A DNA stretch of 64,000 bases from Circinella minor (lineage: Eukaryota > Mucoromycota > Mucoromycetes > Mucorales > Lichtheimiaceae), in the NCBI GenBank assembly GCA_016758965.1, contig JAEPRB010000001.1, positions 540,681 to 604,680 of the forward strand, written 5' to 3'. Shown here piece by piece: positions 37,769 to 48,245 of the stretch. Positions within the stretch are counted from its first letter, which is position 1. Each line of letters begins with the position of its first letter. The notes below the pieces were generated by a model. It saw only the letters and a program-made list of their open reading frames with translations, had not been told where the DNA came from and did no database searches. The position numbers and the translations under genes are program-made.

Positions 37769-37965
37769 TCCACTTACAAAGGACAGGTTTGTTCGCTTAT
37801 GATAAATGACTTTATTCAGTTATGAGAGTTAATTTATTCGCTTAGAAAAGATAACTTTTTCCATTTATGATAAGTAATGTTATCTGCTTATAAAGAGCAA
37901 ACTTCTTCGCTTATAAAACATAAGCCTATTCACTTATAAAAGTAAGCTTTTCCACATATAAAAAG
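37769..37965. repeat. sub-terminal degenerate repeat array (left arm)
   Basis: Successive variants TCCACTTACAAAG, TTCGCTTATGATA, TTCAGTTATGAGA, TTCGCTTAGAAAA, TCCATTTATGATA, TCTGCTTATAAAG, TTCGCTTATAAAA, TTCACTTATAAAA and TCCACATATAAAA are spaced 20-30 bp apart. The mirrored array is in the right arm at about 38970-39165. Arrays like this next to transposon ends usually bind the transposase or a host factor. Confidence 0.7.
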
Positions 37966-38969
37966 TAGAGATCTTCCCATATGAATGGGAAGATTGTATA
38001 CAAATGAAAGGTATTGATGTTCCCAAAATATGAGAAAATGAACTTTGCAAACGAAGGGCGATATGGTTCATATATGATAATTAAAAAAATCCACTCGTGA
38101 AAGTCAGAGTTTTTAACAAGTGATAGAAGGGGGTTTTCGCTACCGGAGTTATATAATTTTCACAAATGAATGATATAGTTATTCGTGTTTGTTACACTTA
38201 CTTTTACCAAAGTAATCAGGTCCATTCTTCATGACTGGAAGAAATATTATTCACAAATGAAAAGAATATATTATTTCTCAAATAGTCTGTATAAATACTC
38301 GGATTCGACTTGGATTTTTATCTTAATAAGAAAAAAGACATTATCCCTTTTCAATCTTTCAATTTTTTTTTTCATTTTTTTTTGTGTGGCATATGTAACA
38401 CATACTTCACAAACTTTTCGGGCTGTAACTTTTTTCATACGGGCTGTAACTTTATAGCCTGATTGATCTCCATGGTTTTAATTTTACAGCCCAAGTTACA
38501 GCCCCTGCTGCACATGCTAAAGTTTGTGAAGTGTGTGTTACATATGCCACACAAAAAAAAATGAAAAAAAAAATTGAAAGATTGAAAAGGGATAATGTCT
38601 TTTTTCTTATTAAGATAAAAACCCAAGTCGAATCCGAGTATTTATACAGACTATTTGAGAAATAATATATTCTTTTCATTTGTGAATAATATTTCTTCCA
38701 GTCATGAAGAATGGACCTGATTACTTTGGTAAAAGTAAGTGTAACAAACACGAATAACTATATCATTCATTTGTGAAAATTATATAACTCCGGTAGCGAA
38801 AACCCCCTTCTATCACTTGTTAAAAACTCTGACTTTTACTAGTGGATCTTTTTAATTATCATATATGAACCATATCGCCCTTCGTTTGCAAAGTTCATTT
38901 TCTCATTTGGGAACATCAATACCTTTCATTTGTATACAATCTTCCCATTCATATGGGAAGATCTCTACT

Positions 38970-39165
38970 TTTTATATGTGGAAAAGCTTACTTTTATAAG
39001 TGAATAGGCTTATGTTTTATAAGCGAAGAAGTTTGCTCTTTATAAGCAGATAACATTACTTATCATAAATGGAAAAAGTTATCTTTTCTAAGCGAATAAA
39101 TTAACTCTCATAACTGAATAAAGTCATTTATCATAAGCGGACAAACCTGTCCTTTGTAAGCGGAT
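38970..39165. repeat. sub-terminal degenerate repeat array (right arm)
   Basis: Reverse complement of the left-arm array, with two of the few arm-to-arm differences falling in its outer motifs (CCGCTTACAAAGG and TCCGCTTATGATA here against CCACTTAC and TTCGCTTAT in the left arm). Confidence 0.7.
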
Positions 39166-39550
39166 AAAATTATATTTTATATGCGGTAAATTCATGGGTT
39201 TGTGTCCGAAGACAAATGCAAAATCCTGTACAGGATGTTGAGGCTGCTTTTCTACTGTTACACCTCTTGTGCGTTTTTTCATGAACCTTTACAGAATTTT
39301 TATTTGCTTCTTTAGTCTTTGGATATCTACCAATATTATTAGATGCTTTATTAAGTTGAATTCATTTTTAGTCTATATTCCCAGTGATCAGTTTGCTATG
39401 ATTTGTGGATTTAGTAGTTTCTTCTCAGCCAAATTAGCGTACTGTCAACTTTTAACCCTACCTTTGATTTGCTTTCTGTCATTTTGGTGTATATGGAGCA
39501 AAAATACGTACATGTATATAGAGATTGGGAGGGAAAAAAAGTTGAAAAAA

Positions 39551-40491
39551 TAGAACAATAATATGTATCATATTTATTGTTCTTATTTCGAAAATTAATG
39601 GATACGCTGTCAATAATTATCAAAGGTGAAAGTTCAGAAGCGGAAAAGAATAAAGAGTACGATTCTTAATATGATGGTTCATAATACGTATATTCTGTGG
39701 AAGGAAACATCCCATTCTGCAGTCTCTTATTGTTTATATTACAAAATCCTAAAATGTCAAAATTGTGTACTGTACACGAATAGACAAGCAGCCGTTTTGT
39801 TTGGGTGGATCGTTATGGAACGGTTTATGATTTCTATAGTTCCAATTAATATTAATCTTTTTGAAGTAAGGATGCTTATGTTAATAATTCCTTTTTTTGA
39901 ATAAAAAATCGATGTAATATGTTTTCAGCTCTTTTATAGAGTTGTCCGATCATTATATTATGAAGATGGAAGATATTGTTAATAATATTCTATATGTATA
40001 GTCCACTACAAAAATAATCGAAAAGAAGATAATATATGTTAGTTATGGCTGATTGTTTTTATTACCTCTTGTATACTATTTATAAATACAAAACAAACAT
40101 GATGCTGTAGTTTCCTAACACGAGATACTAACAATGTTATTTTTATATCCAATACATGTAATTATGTACCAACGATAGCCATATTAGTGTATCATGGCTA
40201 AGCAGTAACGAGGGTATTCTATTCTTAATGTAAATGTTGTGAGATTTCCATTCGTGGGACATTCATCATGTTGAGGTAATCAATGTTTAAAGTGTGGTAG
40301 TCCCCTACTATATATAATTTTTGAAGAACTACAAGCTGTGGTTTTGTTTTCGGAGAAAACAGCAGGTTTTACGTAACAATTCTTATACAAAACAAATCCA
40401 TGACGGACTATTCCCCAGTAGCTAGCATTTTAGACTCTAATATAATCTGCATATGAAAAGATCGCGCTACCTACGTATTACAAGTTAAAAT

Positions 40492-40525
<34 letters not shown>

Positions 40526-42299
40526 GCGATCTGAGAGGGCAAAAAAAGTGGAGATCTAATCATAATAGAACTATGGGGATCATACACATAACATTAGCTA
40601 AAAAAAAAACGTAATAATGAGTGAAGCTCCAGTTTCTGTGTGTAACACCATCTGCTGTGTAAAATAAACTCCTGTTATAGAGATTAATTTAATTTTTTTT
40701 TCTTTATAACTAAGAGCTTTACTAACAATTGGTACATTTATGTTAATGAGTGGTTTGATAAAACACTCATCCAATTAGCAAGTTACATAACACAAAAAAC
40801 TCAAATAGATATCTAGAAAAAGACAATTTCGTAATCCAGTTTTAATAATGAATTACACTCTTATTCATTAGAGGCAAAAAAATATGAATGGCAAAAATAC
40901 AGAAGAAATTCAAAGAATATGTAAAAGTCTTTCTCTAGCAATAGTTTTTATTAATATATACTTTACAAGAAAAAAAGGGGGAGAGTACTGTTATAAATTA
41001 TTGAGCTGAAAAAAATATACCTTTTAATTGGAACAAAGAAAAAAAAACTCATTAAGGTTAGTTGACTTGTATAGGGTTTTATTTTTATTTTGTTATTACG
41101 TATGCTGTCCTATAAAAAGTTGTTCTGAAACCTTTGGCTTTGAAAGTAAAAAATAGAGTTTCTCACGTCTACATGCAAAAAATGACCTCAATATTTTGTA
41201 TTTGAAATAAAATAAACCGCTTTATTAGTTTTAAGAGCAAACACAAATATATTATTAAAGACATTTCTTCATAATGAAATATATAATGTAGTGGTAATTT
41301 GTATTTTTTTTAACGTAATTCATTCAACTAATTTGTAAAAGATCTAATATTTAGCACGTAGACACATTCAAGCTTAACTGCCCCCCTTTTCATTTTAATT
41401 CGTGTGAATCTAACTAGCGTTTTAGACTATAATGCGTTTAATACAGGAACAAAAAAAACTACTTGAACTTATTATCATTAAAAAACAGAATGGTTTTGGT
41501 AAACCCACTTCAAATCATAAAAAGCTTAGTAATGTAAAAAACATATTAGTTCACAAAAAACTTAGTAATTTGAGGAAAAAGCCAACAATAAAAAAAATTA
41601 ATAATAATAACCAAAAGTTCCAAAATTGCTTTCAAAATTTCAAAACTTTCAAAACTTCAAAACTTCAAAACTTCAAAACTTCAAAACTTCAAAAAGCTCA
41701 AGTTCAAAAAGCTCAAGTTCGAAAGAACTCAGAGAAGTCTTATTGAAAATCAGAGAAATCTTATAAGAAGAAACTCATGAATTCAGAGAAGTGAAAAAAA
41801 AAAAAAAAGTAGGAAAAAGTCCCCCCTTTTTATAACTTTTTTTTCGTGACCGTTTTCAAAAATTTGAATTTCCCTAGTTATGACGCGTTTATGACTGTTC
41901 AATTGATTTGAAATACCGAAAGAATCATGTGACATTTTTAAATGAAGCAAAAGATATCAAGCTTAAGAATGAAATGAAGAAGAATAATAAGAAAAAGAAA
42001 ACTGTTAAAGGGTTAAAGAAGTACATAAATCGTTTCATGCCGATCCATGTTATTAGTTTGTTTCACAAAGTTACTCCGAAAAAGCACAGACCCCCTTTTC
42101 CCACATTCTTTTTTTTAAGTTTGTCGCTGAGTTTTTTTTTTATAAAAATTTTGCGTTGAGGGCACTATCACATTGGTTAGAATTATTATCAATTTGTCGC
42201 ATGACGACACTTTAAATATTTATTTTTGCTGTTTACAATTAACCACTCACGTAGTTTTTATTTCATCGATGATAAAAAGTATACAAATAAATAATACCA
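39551..42299. other. intergenic, repeats only
   Basis: Contains a T homopolymer of about 27 at 40498-40524. At about 41640-41695 there is a tandem CTTCAAAA octamer array, followed by two AGCTCAAGTTCAAAA units. The Lys/Asn-rich ORF at 41432-41746 runs through this array and is not convincing as a gene. No splice-supported exon was found. Confidence 0.45.
41640..41720. repeat. CTTCAAAA octamer array
   Basis: About six near-perfect copies of CTTCAAAA, then two copies of a 15-mer AGCTCAAGTTCAAAA. A simple minisatellite. Confidence 0.75.
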
Positions 42300-42960
42300 C
42301 ATTCTCTCTTCCAGTACACATGGTAAATAAAAACTATCTTGAATGATCAATCCATTTTCTGCAAAACAATCAATGGCTGTAAATTAATGAGCAGATGCGA
42401 TAATAGGTCGAGTTAAAACTCTGCTCTGACCATAGCTCCCATTTTACATCAGCATTGAGTTTTGATTAAAATTCTTCAATGGGATTAAGAAATGGTGAAT
42501 ATAGAGATATATACAATATTTCTTGGGAACTACGTTTAACAATAGTTTATTGGCCACTAATTTATGTGATGATTCCTTGAATTACCCATAACTACGTAAA
42601 AATCATCTATACATCTCATGTTACTTTCAAAGACATCTGTCATCCTCCCCGAGAATTCGCAGAATTATCCAGTTCTTGTACCAGTCTTTGCAACCATGTG
42701 TTGTACATTATCTTCTGTTTTCTTCTTTTTTTTTCGGATTCAGCAGTTACTCCCTGGTGTCTTGGTATCTTTATTACGCCTTCGTCATCAATAGATATGT
42801 CGACATCACGATCGATTGAGACTACAGCTCTGGTAAGAGTACTCTCTTTCTTATCGTTCAAATGATTATCTAACGTATATGTTAAATCTCGATTCATCGT
42901 TAAGGGCACACTACTCGCAACTAGTATTTTATCTCCTGAACTCAATAATCCACTCCTCTC
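42300..42960 (-). mobile_element. Tc1/mariner transposase relic (dead)
   Basis: On the minus strand, IDDFYVVMGNSRNHHIN is followed about 40 codons on by LYSPFLNPIEEF and later KWIDHSR. These match the second and third catalytic regions of Tc1/mariner (IS630-type DDE) transposases. The normally invariant second Asp (VMDN) is VMGN here. Stops occur after HHIN and in place of Trp after NPIEEF. The 101-codon ORF at 42640-42945 is the upstream part. Clearly inactive. Confidence 0.7.
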
Positions 42961-43997
42961 ATGTTTTTCATAGTTTCAACCGAAACCTGGCACTACATCA
43001 ATTTTTGTAATTTTTTCATAGCAAGTTTACAATACGTTAAGACTAGGGCTTTTTATCTTATCCACTATCGCTTATCCGATCCCCAACATCTCCATCTGCA
43101 AGTGTTGATGACTTTTATTTTTTTATTCTTTTTTTAAAAAAGTTTTTTGAAGAGAATGTCAAACTACAGCGAATAATAATTTTAGTTCATTTGAAGCAAG
43201 TAAGTTAAAAGTATTGCTGAAAGTAGTTGATTCATTTGCGAGATCCATTAAAACTTTTAAATCTATACTCATTATTTGAAATACTCACGGAAGTGTTGAA
43301 TTCTAATGTTAAAAAAAGAAAAGATAAGTCAATGCATTGCCTATAATTTAACCTACCATTTACCAATAATCACAAAGAAAAATCTAATGACAGAAGCACG
43401 ATGGATACTAGTCAAAAATAATAATGGTAATAATTATCATTGTTATCATCGTAAGTTACCAATACATAGTAAAGACGTGCTATAAATATATAACAAAATA
43501 ATGTATATATATCGTGTAAGTTGTAGTGAAGCTATATGGAGAATGATCCAAGAAAGCAATATATACTTTATTTTGCTATGTTAGAATAAAAAATAAAAGT
43601 TAGCATAGTTTCATTAACCAGCTAATGCAACGTTGTACGGTGTAAAATAATTACTTGGTGCTATAAAGAGAGAAATAGTATATCTGTGGTGAGCAAGTGA
43701 ACGATAAATTTGTGAACGTCAAATGCATTATCGCATAGATAAAGGAGTGTTCGTCGTTATTGTTATAACGTGTCATAATAAAAAAAAAATTTGAGATTAT
43801 TATAATTATCTGGTATTTAATTGCTTGTGTATATGATTACATGTGTTAATAATCAGTAGATGTAAGAATAAATATCTAAATCCAGAAGGAACCGGGGAAT
43901 GGAGCATATATGTTGATGTAAGAAGATGAAAATAGAAGAAATAAAAAAAGAATAAACAACCCAGGTTATATTTGAGTAAAATAATGTATACTATGAT
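42961..43997. other. intergenic, nothing recognised
   Basis: AT-rich, no ORF with coding character and no recognisable repeat ends. Confidence 0.4.
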
Positions 43998-44066
43998 ATC
44001 TAATTTTTATACCTCCTTATTTTAACAATGAAAAATGGCTCTATCAAATTAACGGGGACCCTTATA
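43998..44066. mobile_element. family P2 right-end-like fragment
   Basis: Reading inward from 44066, GGGTCCCCGTTAATTTGATA is followed by CATTTTTCATTGTTAAAATA, like the right arm of the 29865-30614 element but more diverged. It could be the displaced right end of the copy beginning at 37493. Confidence 0.5.
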
Positions 44067-44099
44067 GTTTCGGCCATTGATTTTAAACCAACTTCAGTT

Positions 44100-44480
44100 A
44101 TACAAACTTCTCACGCCAATTTTAGATTTAGAATCAGATATCAGATACTCCCCAAGGATAGCCACGAAGGATCTTGCTAAAATCCGGATTCATAAACCAA
44201 GCCGTTTTCCGTATAGTTTGGATGGAGTCGGATTCGTATTAATATACTATACAGTCCCAATTGTAAACGGATTGAGATCGATAGGTCCGTCAGTTTTTTT
44301 TTATCCGTTATTATAATTATAGATTCATAGATCAAAATGTTAACAGTGTTGTAGTAAAGAAGAAATGGGATATATTTGAATACAAGAAAAAATTATTTAT
44401 AGAAAATTTAAGCTTCTGTATATAATTGTATATTCAAATAGAGCAGTTGAAAAGGGAAATAGGTAGTAGTAGCTTTAACG
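44100..44480 (-). pseudogene. fragment of orphan-family gene plus shared flank
   Basis: On the minus strand around 44225-44180 it reads NYTENGLVYESGF. This matches RNGMENGSVYKSGMYYN upstream of tandem unit 3 (about 3645-3590). Non-coding sequence beyond it (ATTCATAGATCAAA..., ATAGAGCAGTTGAAAAG) is also shared with 3730-3880. This is a decayed dispersed copy of the 5' part of the same gene. It contains stops and no downstream exon. Confidence 0.5.
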
Positions 44481-45155
44481 TAGAGAATGATGAGCTTTAT
44501 CAATGGTAAAGGAATTTATGAGCGGTTAACTTTATGTAATGGGTAAATACATTAATGAATGTAAATGAAGAATAGTGTGTAAAAAAAACTCTTTATTTGT
44601 ACCCCTTAATGTCAACAACAAAAATGGAATTCGAGATTCATTCCATTTTTATATACCCTTATATGCATCATATGATTAAGTCCACGTCATATAATAAATA
44701 TTGCTGCCACTCTTTTTTTTTCTTATGTATTTAAATTGAAAATAATAAAATAATGTAAAGACACCTCTATTATCAATCCTTTACGTTCCTTAAACGATCT
44801 CTCAACCGACCACAATTATTATACAATCTTATAAAATATCTTTTCTTTCATGAAAACCCAAAATATGGTGACAACAGCTAGTAAAGCATAGACTTTCACT
44901 TGATTAATTTTTTTGCATCACGCATGATCCGATCTGGATCGGTCTGCTAAGAATTCTATCCCAAGGTAAATTTTAAAAGAATGGAGACTTTCAGGAACCT
45001 AATGTGAGATAATGATACAAGTTATTAATGTTTTGTTTGATTTAGTACTCTCAAATTACTTTGTCCTCTACAAATTTGGCATGTTTGGTTATTGTATACT
45101 ACGCTGCCCTTTCAACGGATGCTGATAATATCTTACTTTTTGTTAAGAAGGTCTT
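44481..45155. other. intergenic region
   Basis: No recognisable gene. Contains TTAACGTAGAGAATG-type unique sequence and simple T runs. Confidence 0.35.
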
Positions 45156-48100
45156 GTGCATTATATAGCTAGTATTCACGTCGACAAAACCTCCGTTGCT
45201 GTAACTTTGACTCAATATCATATATCATTCTTTCCCCAAGTTTGTCTTGCTGACCAGGATAACTCGAATGATACCACTTTGGCTTTTGTTTACGATTCTG
45301 GTGATGAATCGGTTCAAGACTCTGGTGTTCTTGGCGGTATAGCTCTTAGTGGTGATGCTGGTGATAACGATGATGATTTTTCTGATCTGTTAACAATACA
45401 GGTACGTGTCATATCAATAAAAAGTGGACGTGTTTGCTAGGATGGTATTTTTAATATGTTTCAATTTTTTAGCATCGATCTCTTCCTCTTTATACCCTTC
45501 TTCTTCATGAACGATTATTTCAAGCTGCGGTATTGCAGTAAAACCCTGTTTTTTGCACAGCCCCCACTTTTTGTACACTTTTTGGACAAAATCCCATATG
45601 TGCAAAAAGTGTTGCTTTACTGTAGTAGTGAGTTTAATTTTATATTAGAATGAGAATACTTAGTATTTACTAGCTATCGTTACTAAACTATGTGACTCTT
45701 TTTTTTTCAACAATCAGTTGAAAAAAAGAGTACGTCCTCATTTGCTGACATGCTATACAATTTGGCTGCCAAGTTGTTATCAACTTATCTATCAAAACTT
45801 GATAACATGTTATCATCGAAGTAAGAATTCTATGACTGAACTATAAATAGTATCGAGTGGATGGTCGTGTGCTTACAATTATTAATAATTTGCTATTTTA
45901 ATTTTACTGTTTTAGGTTGTGTGCTTCACACATTTTAGATGCAACTTCAAAACTATGCAAGAAAGTTTTGAAGCTTGAATTAAGGAACCGTGATTTATTA
46001 ATTGAAGTAATTTATTATCAAGTTCCATTGCCTACGTGCAGAATTATTTGCAACTTGCGAGACATTGTTTGTCAACGTTTCAAAAGTATTACAGCGGTTA
46101 TTCATGCTTTTTATTATGATTAAATATGTGTGTTGTAAAAGATGGTTTATTTAATTTATACATTGTCTTTTTAAAGGATGGCAATGATGAACATGGTGTG
46201 ATACCAAGGCAAAAACTTGATATTGCCTGTGCAACTAAAACGTTATCTTTACAAAAGTCTGGTTCACAAATACACAATGAAACTTATCAAACTATCGACG
46301 TCATTGGCACCATTATTAACATTTACCGAATGAACCACAAGAGAACGAAATTCGTATTTTCAGTGAAACACCCTTTTATAGGCGATTCCTTCAGATAATG
46401 GACATAGTTATCGGGCATTTTTAGCAGTAACAAAAATAATTTCGTTGCTGAAAATAAAAATCCTCAGAATACTCAAACCCTCAACAGCAGCGGCAACAAC
46501 TCGTTTGAATACTATAGAAAGCTTTGACACCAGTGAGTATAGTGTGTCAGTTAGCCATGCAATAGGTTCTGACTTCAAGACTGTGACAACTGTTTGGAGT
46601 TGGATGAGTAAGTAGTGAATTTTTACTTTTGGTAAACCATAATGGCGCGAAAATTAATTCCCTTTTATATATTCTAATTATTATAGTGGGGAGTTAGTGT
46701 TGTGCCAAGCATCGAGGAACGTTTTTATCTAGCAATAAGCGTTTTGGTACTACTAAATCAAAACTAACTCTTTACGGACGAAAAATAGACCCGCTCGTCA
46801 CTGGTAGGAAAATATAATCAGCAACAAATGAGTGAATGTACAACTTAAGACTTATCAGTTAAGCTGGGGTTCTTCTTGATCATAGTATTACCTCCTAAAC
46901 GGTAATATTTATGTTATAGTGGAAAGTTGGTGACGTTGAAGTTACCAAAAAATTTATTGAATACCGCGCTTAATCAATACAAAAAGCAAAAGCAGGACAG
47001 CTGATGTCGATCTATGAAGAGCTGTAAGTGTTTATTCTTCAATTAAAATTATCCTTGACTTATATAGCTACGAAGCTAACAATACTTTTGGTTTACGTTT
47101 CGAATTCGCCATCGTAGTTCATTGAATTGTATAATTTTGGTCGATGGAATGAATTCTTTGAATAGCTCATATCTTGAATATGGATTCGAATATGGTACCT
47201 GGGAAATGATGGTGAGGGAGTGTCGAGACCGATACCCAATTGATGATTTGTCTGCTGATACTGAGGAAGCTGTTATTTCATTTACAAAGGTAAAAATACT
47301 CATTACTCAATTCAAAAAAGTAATAGTTTGTTGGGATTACTAATAGGCCAATAACCGTATATACAGGCTGCTCGAAAAAAAATTTCCCAGGTTGACGAAA
47401 TAATTAAGAAGTTTCCAGATGGTTTTAATAATAATTTGATCGAGGAGTCATTACAAAACTTGTGAGTAACACTAGGACTTTTGATGTTTTATAATATCTA
47501 CCAACATTATTATCAAGACTTATTAATTTTTGATACATCGTATATTTTTAACAGAGTCTCTCGGTATGCTCCCAACACATCAAACAAAGTTCTCAAATTT
47601 GAGAGCTCATTCACCATGGAAGTCGTAGACCCTATCATACTACCATTTATTAAAGAAAATGCGATATTATCAAGAAGAGGGTATGTATATAATTCGATTA
47701 GTACCTTGGTTTCCATGTGGTATATTTTTCAAAAGGGTATGTACCTGACATTTTACATACGTATAATAATTTACTTGTAGGACCGATGGCAAGGTACCTG
47801 GCGCTGCCAATAAAAAAAAGATATTCAATTTGCTGACTTATCAGTATTTTTTGAGTACGGCGGGGACCTTCTCGAACAAAGGTTGGTTATGGTGGAAATT
47901 AAGCCACCTGTCAAAGTTAACATTGGTCAGCGACCTGACTATGTAAAGCTCAGCAATGAATTAAAGTCTTGTATTGACAAAATGATCAAGGATGGTTTAA
48001 ATGACGAAGATATTATAGTAACAAGGGTGTTGATTGAAGGTAAATAATCTGAATAGAAGCTTATGATAACAATGCTTGTTGCTCACGTGATTAAAAATAG

Positions 48101-48245
48101 TCTTTACGTGCACTGTTTTCGTAATGGATCTGGTCTATCAAGCAACGTACGGAATGACCCCTATTGCTGTTTTTTTTACCACGAAGCAGACACGATTTCG
48201 CTGTTCTTCCACAAGTATATGAGTCTCTCTTAAAGTTCGTGTAAG
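45156..48245 (+). pseudogene. orphan-family gene with PD-(D/E)XK-like core, broken
   Basis: Exon-like pieces on the plus strand are 45156-45401 (Asp-rich), 45720-45822 (KSTSSFADMLYNLAAKLLST), 45917-46020, 46180-46395, 46400-46610, about 46740-46800 (LTLYGRKIDPLVTG), 47122-47289, 47368-47461, 47555-47680 and 47783-48040. The last contains FADLSVFFEYGGDLLEQR then VMVEIKPP, followed by VKLSNELKSCIDKMIKDG. The final piece, about 48100-48239, ends DFAVLPQVYESLLKF. The frame breaks in an A-run near 47810 and again in a T-run near 48170, and there are stops between pieces, so it is a pseudogene. The Asp...Glu-x-Lys arrangement is the PD-(D/E)XK nuclease signature. Two adjacent genes merged here is possible. 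Confidence 0.6.
45536..45622. mobile_element. 87 bp miniature inverted-repeat element
   Basis: Starts CAGTAAAACCCTGTTTTTTG and ends, reading inward, CAGTAAAGCAACACTTTTTG. Both arms continue into GCACA. It lies between two exon-like pieces of the broken orphan-family gene. CAGT-type ends suggest a pogo/Tc1-like mobiliser. A TA follows its right end, but the left flank is TG, so the target duplication is not clean. Confidence 0.6.

Larger units (their letters stand above)
37705..39228. mobile_element. 1.5 kb palindromic (foldback) element
   Basis: Starts CAGGATTTTGCATTTGTC and ends with its reverse complement, flanked by TA on both sides. The arms, about 37705-38417 and 38519-39228, are near-perfect inverted repeats of about 710 bp, with only about ten differences noticed. 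The spacer is about 100 bp and carries short GGGCTGTAAC / GTTACAGCCC repeats. Each arm holds about nine degenerate copies of a TTCGCTTATAAAA-like motif every 20-30 bp in its outer 260 bp. The 90-codon plus ORF in the left arm and 99-codon minus ORF in the right arm are mirror images, not evidence for genes. TA flanks suggest Tc1/mariner-type mobilisation. Confidence 0.85.
37493..39550. mobile_element. family P2 copy B, split by the palindromic element
   Basis: The left part (37493-37704: GTCCCCGTTAATTTCATATC and following 200 bp) aligns with the left 200 bp of the element at 29865-30614. After the 1.5 kb palindrome, 39265-39530 aligns with that element's transposase-head region (minus strand). 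The original P2 copy was therefore interrupted by the palindrome at a TA. Its right end is not contiguous. A right-end-like fragment lies at about 43998-44066 and may or may not belong to it. Confidence 0.65.

Noticed and set aside
38185..38751. Paired ORFs of 90 and 99 codons on opposite strands
   Set aside because: They are mirror images created by the palindrome, and the sequence is hydrophobic, T/A-run driven and has no motif.
41432..41746. 104-codon Lys/Asn-rich ORF
   Set aside because: Its second half is just the CTTCAAAA repeat array, with no motif or splice context.
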